Below, one piece after another: positions 43,814 to 54,018 of a stretch of 64,000 bases of DNA. This DNA comes from Pyrenophora tritici-repentis. Taxonomy: Eukaryota > Ascomycota > Dothideomycetes > Pleosporales > Pleosporaceae. Made by a program: the position numbers and the translations under genes. The notes beneath the pieces are model-generated. The model did no database searches. It was given only the letters and a program-made list of their open reading frames with translations, and was not told where the DNA came from. Where the stretch lies: positions 1,860,001 to 1,924,000 of the forward strand of contig NC_089399.1 of the NCBI RefSeq assembly GCF_003171515.1, in the 5' to 3' direction. Position 1 is the first letter of the stretch, and each line of letters begins with the position of its first letter.

Positions 43814-44432
43814 TCAGTTACCCCGGGCGACCTGAGCCCAAGTCGACTGAAGACCAGCACGACGGCCAGCGTCGTGCTCCTCAATCTCATGACCCGGGAA
43901 CTCTGCAAACACCAAGTAGTCAGTTGGCGGTTGCTGCACACGCGAACTGTGAACGGTCTGTAGGTACTGTATTCCAGCTACCTAATCCAGATGCTATTTA
44001 CAGTCGAGATGAAGAGAAGAAGAGGAAAGTGGGCGGCCATCCCGCTTTGTTTGGGTTGGCGCACGGCGCACGGGCTGCTGGGGGAAGGAGTGATAGAAGG
44101 AAGAAAGCGACTAGGCCAGCGGCCTAGTCATGTGACCTAGGGCTCAGCCCGTTACACGAACCACCATAGGCCACAACACAGTCCATAGGACATGTGTTGA
44201 GCATTGGACTTGCAGAGCGCCACCAACGCATGATGCAGCGGCGATGGAAGAAGTGCTTAGGACCACACACCTTGATGAAGACGGTCTTATGACCGTCAGC
44301 CCCGGAATTGTTGTCGTACTGGGGAGCTGGCCCCTCCAGTGCTTCCAGGCAGACGCTGCACTCTTCGCCCTGGGGCGGTGTGCAACCCTCAATGGCAGTG
44401 AAGTAGGTGAGTGATTCTGGGTTGACCGCCAT
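43814..44432 (-). pseudogene. RING-H2-type zinc finger gene interrupted by a solo LTR
   Basis: Starts at ATG 44432 (MAVNPESLTYFTAIEG). The RING-like domain is ECSVCLEALEG, then VCGPKHFFHRRCIMRWW, then LNTCPMDC, the C-x2-C ... C/H-x2-H ... H-x2-C ... C-x2-C pattern of E3 ubiquitin ligases. In the present sequence the frame runs into a solo LTR at 44156 and stops at 44124, giving 102 residues with the last ten encoded by the LTR. If the LTR and one copy of its 5-bp duplication are ignored, the same frame continues without a stop from 43942 to 43814 (RVQQPPTDYLVFAEF onward, about 42 codons). So the insertion hit the coding sequence. The shortened protein keeps the whole RING module and might still work. 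Confidence 0.75.
43943..44161 (-). mobile_element. Solo LTR (209 bp) inside the RING gene
   Basis: 43948-44156 has ends TGTGAACGGTCTG and CAGCCCGTTACA (TG...CA) and is flanked by CGAAC at 43943-43947 and 44157-44161. An internal hairpin, GACTAGGCC/GGCCTAGTC, lies at 44109-44129. Confidence 0.85.
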
Positions 44433-45417
44433 TGTTGCTGTGTGTAGTAGACTGTACTGTCGAAAGTAATAAGGGGGTACGAGACGGAAAATAAATATAA
44501 CCAGACGAGGTACATGGTGCATACGCAACGATGTAGCTGGATACATTGTTGGTGATTGATTCGTATAGGATGTATTCTTATATACAATGTTGTCGAATTC
44601 GCTATGCGACAGAGCTGAAGAGTGACACTGTGTAAGTTCGTATATAGTGAATACAGACCTGTGTGGCGAGGGCTATCGACTCTTTAGCTCTCATCTACGA
44701 CCCTCCTATACCCCCAATAGGTGCAAAAAATCAACAAAACACAACAGCGAGACTTCCGGAGGTGCTTCTATCTAATGTCTCGGGCGTTGTCTCTTTCCAG
44801 CACGTTCCAGGTAACGTGCATGTGGTTCGTAGTTTGCTAACACTCGAACAGCGTGACTACGACGATACGATTGTCGCAGAGGGGATATAAAGTAGATTCG
44901 AGATCCGCTATCCCGTCAGTCCGTCAGTAGTATACAGTCGTAATGTCTCAATAAAACGCAGCCCCTTCTATCTTCCATAGTCCTTTGCAACACACTTCGC
45001 TCTTCGCAGTGATTGTGGAGCCGCCCGTCATGTTCCTGGACCCCCATCCCCCCGCTCAAAGCTTGTCGATTGGCTGAACGATAGGGCGAGTGCCTACTAC
45101 GCTAACCCAAAGAAGACCAGATGGTGAATGGCAGTCCAGAACAGACAGTGAACGTGACCTGCCCGCTCCACTTCGGCCGGGCGCAATTACGAAAACATGA
45201 CCCTACGCACAGAAGCCGCGATGTTTGTGACGCGCCTGCTACTATATAGAAAAATCTTAGAACCGTTGTCGCAACTCTGTCGATTCAACTCTACTGACTC
45301 AGTTTGCAACCATCGGTCGCTACCATTGTCTCAACCATTGATTCAATCCGCCCATACTCTCCCAATCTTCCGACATTATACAGCGATAGTACACTGTCTC
45401 AACGACAACAAGCCACT
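44433..45417. other. Divergent intergenic region
   Basis: 985 bp between the RING gene and the 638-residue gene. A frame upstream of 45418 stays open back to about 45304 but begins only with TTG, so it is taken as 5' UTR. A 75-codon frame at 44663 is unsupported. Confidence 0.4.
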
Positions 45418-47334
45418 ATGCCTACGTCGCGCCCACAAAAGTGCCAGCGTGAGGACGAGCCAGTTGAGCCGTCCAAGCGACAACGGCAACAAACATCGCG
45501 GAGCCTTGCTCCAGAACAACAACACTTTCCTAATGAAGATTTGCACATGTCGTACATTGATCACATGGCAATGAACCGGTCACCCTATAGTAAGCAACCA
45601 CTTGAACAGTCCCATGCAGTCGCTTACACAGGATACGTAATAGGACCATCAGCACCACCATCACCACCATCAGCGTCGCATCAGGCCCCAAAGAAGTCGA
45701 TGAAGAATTCTCACATCTCCCACCAAGCCCCTGATCAGCGCATTGAGCTGCCGTCTGCTGCAAGCGCATCTTCCCCCAACCCATCCGCTCCCTCCGACAC
45801 TGACGACTCCGCCCAGATACAACTGTTTGCTTTACAGAAGCAATGGCTCGAGGCGGCTAAGGATGACCTTCAACCACGTCTCATCACCAAAGTGCCTGGT
45901 ATTGAAAAACAGCACTGGCTTGTCGGAAGTAAGATGCCTTCCGACAAGGATCTAGTCCCGAGCCACATCTGGCATCTGCGATCGTTCCAGCCATCAAAAC
46001 GGTACGTCGCCTACCAACATCTCTCTCTGCTTGCACGCAACATGATAAAACATGATCAGCGTAGCAAAGAATACCAAACTCTCTGGACGGCCATATCCAG
46101 CTTCCGAATCCGCTTGGTGCAGCACGAGCGAGATTGGTTGGCTAGTGTGAAGAAGAGCACACCGGAAGAGATCGTGGAGCGCCTCAAGAGGATAGGATAC
46201 GAACAGGCAATCAATACCATGGTGACGAAAGCCATGGTAGATGAGTTCGACAAGTACCAGAAGGCGCGTCTTCCTGCACTGTCGAACGCGCATCAAGGCG
46301 CCCAAACCACCCAACCACAAACGCTTCCCGCGGTACAAGCACCATCTGAGCACAACAAAAGCGAGAAGAACAGCAAAGTCTCTTCCAAATCCCCCCTCCA
46401 ATCTCCCTTAGCCCCAGCTACGACCGCCCAACCCGCCCGCCAAAACCCCTCTGTGAAGCCGGACAAGGTGAAATACCCGAATGATCTGGTCCGGGTCCCT
46501 GAATACCCCTTGGACCACATTTCCGACTACACGCCAAATAGCGAAACTGGCATGTACAAATGTCGGCACCCGCACGAGACAAAGCAGTCGTGCTGTCAGA
46601 CGGGCCTCACCGAGAACAAGATGCGAGCATCAATCCAGAAAGAGATTTTTTCTTGGCGAGGCCGGGTGGAGATGTTGATTCACAAGGGGGAGCTTGATCC
46701 CAGGCACAAGACCTGGGACAGAACATGCAACGTCACCCTGAAAAAGCAGGAGCAGGCAGCAGCGGAACGTTTGGCTACGCAAAAAGCGAAGGAAGATGCA
46801 GAGGAGCGGGTTGCAAAGGCGAGGCAGGAGCGACGCAAGGAGAAGCGTCTGCAGCAAGCTGCAAAAGCCAAAGAAGATGAAAAGAAGCGACAAAAAGAGG
46901 TTGATGAAGCCATCGCCGCTGGTCGCGAGCCTCCTGCTCCGGTGACTAAACAGCCTGGAGTCAACGGCAAGGGCATCACCACGGACGCCAAAGCAGCTGC
47001 TCTGAAGAAGCACATGCGTCTACATCAAGACTGCCAAGCACTCGAGAGCAGGAAGAAGTGGCCGAACTGGGACCGCTTCGACGCTTGGTGGGACGTTAAG
47101 CGCCTACGAGTTGAAGGTGCGGCACTGTCAGCGGAGCAGCGCGCCTTGCTGCAAGAGCCTGAGCCTTCTGCACTTTCGGACAAGGATCCGAATTTCTTGA
47201 AGAAGAAGGCCGCAGAGAAGAAGGCGGAGGAGAAGAGAAGCAACCAGGAAGCTAACAAAGAGAATGTTGTTACCGAGGTTGAGGTTGTGGAAGATGACGA
47301 GTTGGACGATCTGTTTGAGGATGACAAGCTGTGA
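45418..47334 (+). CDS. Uncharacterised basic, coiled-coil protein with a small Cys/His motif
   Basis: A single exon of 638 residues from ATG 45418 (MPTSRPQKCQREDEPVEPSK). The N-terminal 150 residues are disordered (Ser/Pro/Gln). Residues of about 160-310 look folded and helical (FALQKQWLEAAKDDLQPRLI to WTAISSFRIRLVQHERDWL). Then a short segment, VPEYPLDHISDYTPN followed by YKCRHPHETKQSCCQTG, has a C-x-H...CC pattern resembling the C-terminal zinc motif of Mer3/HFM1 helicases, but no helicase motifs exist here. A Lys/Glu/Ala coiled coil (residues about 470-550, EERVAKARQERRKEKRLQQA) and an acidic end (EVEVVEDDELDDLFEDDKL) follow. No function is assigned. The split copia lies 107 bp downstream. 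Confidence 0.75.
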   Translation: MPTSRPQKCQREDEPVEPSKRQRQQTSRSLAPEQQHFPNEDLHMSYIDHMAMNRSPYSKQPLEQSHAVAYTGYVIGPSAPPSPPSASHQAPKKSMKNSHISHQAPDQRIELPSAASASSPNPSAPSDTDDSAQIQLFALQKQWLEAAKDDLQPRLITKVPGIEKQHWLVGSKMPSDKDLVPSHIWHLRSFQPSKRYVAYQHLSLLARNMIKHDQRSKEYQTLWTAISSFRIRLVQHERDWLASVKKSTPEEIVERLKRIGYEQAINTMVTKAMVDEFDKYQKARLPALSNAHQGAQTTQPQTLPAVQAPSEHNKSEKNSKVSSKSPLQSPLAPATTAQPARQNPSVKPDKVKYPNDLVRVPEYPLDHISDYTPNSETGMYKCRHPHETKQSCCQTGLTENKMRASIQKEIFSWRGRVEMLIHKGELDPRHKTWDRTCNVTLKKQEQAAAERLATQKAKEDAEERVAKARQERRKEKRLQQAAKAKEDEKKRQKEVDEAIAAGREPPAPVTKQPGVNGKGITTDAKAAALKKHMRLHQDCQALESRKKWPNWDRFDAWWDVKRLRVEGAALSAEQRALLQEPEPSALSDKDPNFLKKKAAEKKAEEKRSNQEANKENVVTEVEVVEDDELDDLFEDDKL

Positions 47335-47441
47335 AGTTGAAGAATGGCTTTGTTTTGATTTTTCAAGCGTGTTTTCAAGATTAAAAGCGGAGGCTACAAT
47401 AGTAGATGCATGGCCTACATCTTAGTTGATTTAGCGAATGT

Positions 47442-47594
47442 TGTAACGGTGTGAGGAGAGGAGGAGGACTGCGTTGCATTGTGTAGCTATGGAGGAACTG
47501 CAGCTATATAGGTGTGTGTGATGAGAAAGTGTGGTAGCGATGGCCGTACCCAACTCTCACCCAAGTCGGTCTTGGCAAGTCCCAAACCGTTACA
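47442..47594 (-). repeat. 3' LTR of the split copia
   Basis: 153 bp, identical by eye to the reverse complement of 60034-60186. Ends are TGTAACGG and CCGTTACA. Confidence 0.93.
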
Positions 47595-49061
47595 CTCCCC
47601 CCTAGCTGCCGTGATCAACAAAGCTGACTAGTGCTAGTGCCATAGCTCGGTTGGTTCTGGTGTGTTTACATGAGTAGTAAGAAGCTGGCGAACATTTTCA
47701 AGCCCTAGCTGTCTCATAAACTCGGCGTGTTTCTGCCTTACGAGGGACTTTGTGAGTCCATCTGCAGGCATCTCTGCTGTAGGGCACCACTCTACACAGA
47801 GCCTTCCTTCCTGTACCTCCTGTCTTACCCACATTTGATAGGTGTCTACATGTCTTAGCTTCGTGTGAAGCCGTTCGTCTTCTTTCTTAACGATCCCGAC
47901 CGTCTGCTCGTTGTCGCAGTAGATCGTTGGTTGAATCTCTAGGTCGAACTTGATATGCTAGAAGACCTAGGTCCACTATTCTATCTCCCCTCCGGTTGCT
48001 GATAGAGCTATTAGCTTAGCCTTAGTTGTTGACTTCGTAACAGATCTCTGGCGGGTAGCCTTCTAGTTAATAGGCATCCTATAGAGCTTGAACAAATATC
48101 TATGAGATGATTGACGACTTTCCACATCATCAGCAAACGCTGCATCAGATGCTCTATAGAAGAGAGACTTGTCTTAGACGTAGGACGAGCTCTCTGCTAT
48201 CTGCTGACTAGCTCTAATCGCTAGATGTCTTGTTCCATACAGGTATCGCCAGACATGCTTTACTGCCGATACGTGCTTCTGCCCAGGGTTCTGGAGATGC
48301 CGGGCCAGTACGGAGTGGGCTCGTGCCACATCCGGTCTCGTGAACGTCGAGATATACGCCAGCGATCTAACCAGCTGCTGGTATAGCTGAGTACGCTGGT
48401 TACTCGTATCCTTGGTTGACTGGGCTAGAGAGTTCTCTACGAGCGGGACTGCTGGATATCTCCCCCCTGACTTCTGATCTAAGTCATACTTGTTGACTAC
48501 CTTCTCAATAAATGAGTCCTGTGTTAGCCAGATCTTTCCTGCTGTCTAGTCTCTCAGAACTCTGATCCTAAGGAACCACTTGAGCTCTCCAAGCTTTCTT
48601 AGGTCGTATACCGCCTCCAGTCGTCTCTTAAATTCCTGATGATTATTAAGGTGATCTGGATGTACCAGTACCATGATATCATCAACATAGAAGAAGACTA
48701 TTAGTCTCTCGTTGGTAAACAAGCAAGGAACGTCCTTTACTGGTTTTAGACCTAACTTAATTAGCGTCTCCTTTAGGTGCTTGTACTAGAGAAGAGGCGC
48801 GTCTTTTAGCCTATAAAGAGCTCTCTTAAGCTCGAGTATCTTGCTAAGCTCTTTTACGTACGGATCTGGAGTCTGTACGTAGACTAGCTTCTCAAGAGGT
48901 GCGTTCAAAAACGCGTTTAGCACATTATACTGATATGCTTTTAGGCCAAAGGCTGCCGTGAGAGCTATGAGGAATCTGAACACTCGTGCGGCCAGCGTGG
49001 CTGCGTACGTGTCGCCCCAGTCCTCCTGGAGGTCTCCTCTTACGACAAGCCGAGCCTTGTA

Positions 49062-49239
49062 CTTGTATATAGACTCCGCAACAATCAATTCAATCCGGTC
49101 ACTCTCCTAGACCCACTTACCTATCTAGGTAGGGCTTAAACTCCTATAGGTAACTACTAGGCTTAAAGCGGTAATCAATCAATCCAATCTGAACCTTCTA
49201 GGACCCACTTAATTGATTGTTGCGGACTGTGCTTGTATA
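49062..49239. mobile_element. hAT-type MITE, copy 1
   Basis: 49070-49231 (162 bp) with inverted ends sharing CCGCAACAATCAATT (outer ends TAGACT and CACAGT). An 8-bp duplication CTTGTATA flanks it at 49062-49069 and 49232-49239. An 8-bp target duplication is the hAT hallmark. It is non-coding and inserted in the RT region of the split copia. Confidence 0.92.
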
Positions 49240-50326
49240 GAAGTCCGTCTTTATTAAACTTGTACGTGAATACCTACATCAAGGGCAATCTCTGGCTATT
49301 AATCACTGTGGCTGACGTTGTCTTAAAGCAGCCCTTTTCACGACAGCTCTTGAATTCTTTCGCTGCTACCGTTTTAAATTCCTGTCCGAAAGGGTGCTTC
49401 TCTAGGTCTTTCCATCTCTTTGGCGGAGGCGGAAGCTTATCCCTGTGTAGCCGTGATTTCTGTGGCTCTGTTTGCTGAAGTGCTTCAGCGAACGTAACGA
49501 AGTACGTGCTAAGCGTCTTCCTATGTCTTTTTCCCGTTAGAACGTTAGACTCACTAACCTGACTGCTAATCTCCTCACGTCTTGGAGCGTTGTTCAATCG
49601 TCGATCTAGTGCCTCTGCTTTGGCTGGTATCTGCTCCTAGCCTCGCGGCATTTCGACTGTTTCCAGCTCGGGCTTGGGCTTAGGCTCGGGCTCAGGCTTA
49701 GGCTTAGGAATTGATTCTGGAGTGCTCTCAGGTGTTGGCAACGTCCGAGGCGCATCCTTGGCGTGGTCTGTTCGAGCGGCTTGCTCGGACCGGCTCGGAC
49801 CACTCCAGTCTCTTTGCGCCGACTGTAGGAGCATTTCTATCTCCTAGTCAGTTTCCTCTAGTGGTTCTGGAACGTCCAGTATCGTCACCACCTCTCTCAG
49901 AGTCTGTCGATCTGGGTAGACAGGCTCAGTTCCATCATTAGACATGAAGACGACGTCTCTCGTCCTGAGGACTCGTCCTAATGCTGGCATCCATACTCGG
50001 TATATGTTCGTGGAGTTATATCCAACCAGCTGTCCAATTAATGCGCGAGATTCGAGCTTCTCTCCACGCTTTAGCTTGTTATTCAGCACGTAGGCTCGGG
50101 CTCCCACAACATTAAGGTGAGCTGCCGACGGCTTCTGTCCCCGTACTACCTCGTACGGAGTCTTCCATCCTAGTGATTCGACTGGTGTTCTATTAAGCAG
50201 GTAGACTGCCACAAGACAGCACTTATTTGAGAGTTCTATTGGCAGTCTTCCATCAATTCTGACCGCTCTCGCTCGGATCACGATCATCTTCCTAGCCTGT
50301 TCTGATAGGCCGTTCTGCTCCTCTGT

Positions 50327-50504
50327 GTACTTAGTAGACTCCGCAACAATCAATTCAATCCGGTCACTCTCCTAGACCCACTTACCTATCTAGGTAGGGC
50401 TTAAACTCCTATAGGTAACTACTAGGCTTAAAGCGGTAATCAATCAATCCAATCTGAACCTTCTAGGACCCACTTAATTGATTGTTGCGGACTGTGGTAC
50501 TTAG
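50327..50504. mobile_element. hAT-type MITE, copy 2
   Basis: 50335-50496 (162 bp), identical by eye to copy 1 and in the same orientation, flanked by the 8-bp duplication GTACTTAG at 50327-50334 and 50497-50504. It is inserted in the integrase region. Confidence 0.92.
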
Positions 50505-51524
50505 CTCGGGGTTCTATAATAATACCGAGATCTTTAAGCACATAGAGTAACTCGCTATAGCCGCGCTCGTTGTTAAGCTTTACGACTACTACGACCGCGT
50601 CGAACTGGCGTTTGATCTTAGCTAGTAGACGCATCACTGTACGCTTAAGGGTGCCTAAGCTCTTATCTACTAGGCAGCATGCCTCATGCCACTTACTATA
50701 CGAACACACTGCATGGAGCATCTATAGATCTCCATTATAGCAGCGCTCGTTTCTTTCTCTTAGCTGCACTAGGTCTATTCCTATTCGGTAGAACGGACGT
50801 TCAGCTAGCTCACTTTAAGCTCTCCTGCTCACAAACTTGTGAAGCTTCGTTTTAATACAAACTTGACAGTCTGTCCATGTCAGAGCAATTGCCTGCTCTT
50901 CGACACTAATCCCAATCACATGATCGTTTAAGTGCCTAACTGCTTTTTAGCTAATATGGCCGAACATCCGATGAGCCGTGTCCTGACTAACTAAGAGATC
51001 CTTCCTCGGTTCCTTTGAGGGCTTGGTATATCGAGTCGCGTACGTAGAGAGTAGATCTAGCTTAACTTTCTGGTCTTTCTCTACGTCGACAAGCCAGTGA
51101 CCGTTTCTATACTAGAGAAGACAGATTACGTTTGATGCCTTCTTCTGATACAGACAGTCTCTGCCTGAGTCGAAGTTTATGCCGAGAGATCGGCTCCGCG
51201 ATAGGCTAACGACACTCGTGAAGAAGCTAGGGATGTATGCCACCCATGTAAGCTTCATTTGTCCTTCTCCTGTCGGAGTCTTGACCTGGATAGTCGTTTC
51301 TCCCTATTCTTCGATTTGAGTGAGGGCTCCTCCAGCGTATACACAGTCTAAAGGCTCCCCTTTCTTTGTCAAGATCCAGTCGGCTCCTTTCGTATTCGTG
51401 ACGTGGCAGTTCGAACCTAGATTAAGTATCCATCTCGTGAGCAGCGGTGGAGCTAACAGTCCTGTAGCTGCTGCAGTCTGCAACACCGCATTAACGTGTA
51501 GCTTATTGCGCGCTGGCTGTCCAT

Positions 51525-51686
51525 TAGACTCCGCAACAATCAATTCAATCCGGTCACTCTCCTAGACCCACTTACCTATCTAGGTAGGGCTTAAACTCCT
51601 ATAGGTAACTACTAGGCTTAAAGCGGTAATCAATCAATCCAATCTGAACCTTCTAGGACCCACTTAATTGATTGTTGCGGACTGTG
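51525..51686. mobile_element. hAT-type MITE, copy 3, with unmatched flanks
   Basis: 162 bp, identical by eye to copies 1 and 2 and in the same orientation. The left flank is CTGTCCAT (copia protease region) and the right flank is CTGGTTCG (hAT transposase), so there is no target duplication. This is expected if two MITE copies recombined, and marks a rearrangement junction. Confidence 0.9.
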
Positions 51687-52356
51687 CTGGTTCGTACTTG
51701 AGAAGTACTACAACATGACTGATCAGGTTCCGGTGTACGCTTCCGCTATTCTTCTAAATCCCGCAAGTAGAGCAGCATATCTCAAGAAGAACTGGCCAGC
51801 CGAATGGTACGAACCAGCTATTAACGCTGCTCAAAACTTTTGGGTGAATGAGTTTAAGGACGCTTTGCCTTTAGCTAGCCCTACAGCTTCTCAACAAATG
51901 GCTCCTCCTTTAAAGCAACGCGGTGCCGTTCTCGATCAGATTCTACAACAGATGTCAGTTGCGGCGGCAGATCAATCAAACAGCGACGATCTTAAAATTT
52001 TCGCAGAAAGTCCAGTAATACAAATCGACTGTAGCCCTCTTGAATGGTGGTGCCGATCGGAGCAACGGCAGCGCTACCCTAGGCTAAGCAACATGGCTAT
52101 CTCTATTCTTTCTATCGCTGCAGAGTCGTCCGAGCCAGAGAGAACATTCTCAGGTGCAAGAAGAACCTGTTCATGGGATCGGTCGAGGCTCACTTGCGAC
52201 AACATTGAGAAGATCGAGTGCATTGGCAGTTGGCTTAGGGAAGGCCACATAAAACCGTGTTCTCTCAACGGAATGGGTCTACCAATGGAACCAGAGCAAG
52301 ATGACGAAGCAGAGATGATAAGGGATGAGGTAGAGGAGATTCTAGAATGGACATAA
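51687..52356 (+). pseudogene. hAT-family transposase, C-terminal fragment
   Basis: The frame is open from the MITE border (WFVLEKYYNMTDQVPVYASA) to the stop at 52354-52356; it lacks the BED zinc finger and most of the catalytic domain. YASAILLNPASRAAYLKKNW and the C-terminal dimerisation domain (EWWCRSEQRQRYPRLSNMAI, ILSIAAESSEPERTFSGARR) are typical hAT sequence. The 5' part is cut exactly at MITE copy 3. It has few RIP-type stops. It cannot encode an active transposase. Confidence 0.85.
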
Positions 52357-52490
52357 CCCGGTCTTGGCATGATGTATCTTATATCGTTTTTATATCGTTT
52401 ATATCGTTAAACGCTTTAACGTTATAAGGATTTTTGCTTAAACGCGTTAACGTTTTAAGGTTTGCCAAAACGATTTAAAAACGATTTGCC
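52357..52490. repeat. AT-rich subterminal repeats, probable 3' end of the hAT element
   Basis: Short repeated motifs TATATCGTTT, TTAAACGC/GCGTTAACG and AAACGATTTAAAAACGATTT in both orientations follow the transposase stop. hAT elements often have such subterminal transposase-binding repeats. The exact terminus was not fixed. Confidence 0.5.
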
Positions 52491-54018
52491 CATGTATGTC
52501 TGGAAGCATGATTGTACGCTTACGCTCGTCCTGATACGGCAGCTCGCACGACTGGCAGTCAGCTGCAGGGGCAGGGTTCTTGCAAGAAGTCAGTATTGCG
52601 TGCTGAAAGAAGAACTCCTTCTGATCAGGCAACGATGAATCAGCACTCTGGATAACCTGTTCGAACAGTGAGCTTAACCCTACAGACTTGCGTGCGGAGC
52701 GTGACGTACCACTGGAAGCGGGGCGCTTCTTGGCCTCGAGTTCGGAAACAGTATCCCAGTCCCGACCTTCGAGCTTTTTCAGCGTTGGGGTATCGCGCCC
52801 ACGGGGTGGCTCAGTGGGAAGCTCAGCAGGGGATTGATGGGCAGAAAGCTCAGCGACAGGGTTAAAAACGTCGGCACGAAGAAGAGGAATGTCAGCCGTT
52901 CCTGCAGCAAACGGGACAGGGGGCGTTCGAAAGTTATCTGGTAGCTCACAAATCGTCATAGTCTCGATATCATCCGCAAGGGAGTCCAACTCAGCAATCG
53001 GGTCGCTGCTTGGGATGGCAAAGTCCTCATCCTTACCCCCAGCCTCACGTTGGATTTGAGACCAGTAAGTGGATATAGAATCACGACGCGAAGAGTACAT
53101 AGATGTATGTCGCTTTCCCGCAGACACATTTGCTGGGACAGGACGTGTGGTGGATGGTGTGGGAGGGAACTCGGTGCCCAGCGGCGTGCTAATCGCTGAA
53201 GATGTGCCATAACCCGGTATGCAAACAGAAGGACGAGCCTTCTCCCATACCTGCGAAGGAATGTTATCATCGAGCTTTGACACTAACGAACTACGACGGC
53301 GGCTAGAGCCAGCAGGGGTTGTTCGTCCACCAGACTTGTGTGTCTTCGTAGGCGCGACCGGCACCCCGGTCTTGTCGGTGTACAGTGATGAACGATCATA
53401 GTGAAAGGGATCAGGCTGAGAGTCAGGTGATTCACAATCCGGAACCTGGACAGTGGGCGAGTACACGGGCGGCGTGTCGCCATCTACACGTAACCACTGC
53501 TCCTTGGTTACCTTAGTCATCTCCTTGTAACCACAAAAGAACTCTGCGCATTGCTCTATGATCTCTGGGTTTCTAGGCTTGCCAAACTCATAACTCGCTG
53601 GCTTTGTACAGCGACAGACAACGCCTTTGTCTCCAGCGGCATAGTGAAACATGTCAACGTCAACACCTTGCTTCGCCCACTGGGCCTTGCGGCGCTCGCG
53701 AAACTTCTTGAAGTCGGAAATGGTACATGACTTGAGATCATGGCGATTCATGTATAATACTAGACTCGCGTTGAGATGGGTTGACTCGGGTGCTACGCTA
53801 ATTGTCTTTTCATAGTGTCGCTTGGGATCGCTGCATCGGCATGCTACTTTTCGGTCTAAGCCGATGTAGTGCAAGACACGGTCTTCAAGTGGTTTAGAGA
53901 CTTTTGGGTGTGAGGAAAACTCGTTTGCGCGGCGGATGGCGATTTCTTTTGTGCGCTTGTTACGTACGAAGACATAGTCGTTGTTGGATTTGGGATGAGA
54001 CGGCATAGTGATCTGCAT
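52447..54018 (-). CDS. Uncharacterised protein with two CRC-type Cys motifs, inside the TE-rich block
   Basis: One open frame of 523 codons from ATG 54018 (MQITMPSHPKSNNDYVFV); an in-frame ATG at 54006 is an alternative. The N-terminal 190 residues look folded and hold a repeated pattern, VACRCSDPKRHYEK and VVCRCTKPASYEFGKP, each followed by helical segments with aromatic residues (FFCGYKEMTKVTKEQWLRV). The remainder is Ser/Pro-rich and disordered, with a C-terminal helix (SSLFEQVIQSADSSL). The last 15 or so codons (GQIVFKSFWQTLKR) come from the AT-rich repeats attributed to the neighbouring hAT element, so the natural C-terminus may have been replaced. Codon usage and the uninterrupted frame argue for a host gene, not a transposon gene. 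Function unknown. Confidence 0.65.
   Translation of the reverse strand: MQITMPSHPKSNNDYVFVRNKRTKEIAIRRANEFSSHPKVSKPLEDRVLHYIGLDRKVACRCSDPKRHYEKTISVAPESTHLNASLVLYMNRHDLKSCTISDFKKFRERRKAQWAKQGVDVDMFHYAAGDKGVVCRCTKPASYEFGKPRNPEIIEQCAEFFCGYKEMTKVTKEQWLRVDGDTPPVYSPTVQVPDCESPDSQPDPFHYDRSSLYTDKTGVPVAPTKTHKSGGRTTPAGSSRRRSSLVSKLDDNIPSQVWEKARPSVCIPGYGTSSAISTPLGTEFPPTPSTTRPVPANVSAGKRHTSMYSSRRDSISTYWSQIQREAGGKDEDFAIPSSDPIAELDSLADDIETMTICELPDNFRTPPVPFAAGTADIPLLRADVFNPVAELSAHQSPAELPTEPPRGRDTPTLKKLEGRDWDTVSELEAKKRPASSGTSRSARKSVGLSSLFEQVIQSADSSLPDQKEFFFQHAILTSCKNPAPAADCQSCELPYQDERKRTIMLPDIHGQIVFKSFWQTLKR

Larger units (their letters stand above)
47437..51524 (-). mobile_element. 3' half of a split, RIP-like Ty1/copia element (pol + 3' LTR)
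   Basis: The 3' LTR is 47442-47594, preceded by AATGT (47437-47441), with polypurine TAGGGGGGAG beside it. The minus strand carries pol in broken pieces. The RNase H end is at 47834-47634 (CPTAEMPADGLTKSLVRQKH). The RT palm has YVDDI at 48675-48689. The RT N-terminal part is at 49088-48786 (LVVRGDLQEDWGDTYAATLA). The integrase C-terminal region is at 50353-49844 (LLNRTPVESLGWKTPYEVV), the integrase core remnant at 50721-50440, and the protease remnant at about 51420-51304 (RWILNLGSNCHVTN, the catalytic Asp changed to Asn). Many stops are TAG, as after RIP. It ends at MITE copy 3. gag and the 5' LTR are absent here and lie at 60034-61115 in the opposite orientation. Confidence 0.85.

Noticed and set aside
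44109..44129. GACTAGGCC/GGCCTAGTC hairpin at the end of the RING frame, first considered as a terminator
   Set aside because: It lies inside the solo LTR defined by its CGAAC duplication, so it is part of the element rather than a gene terminator.
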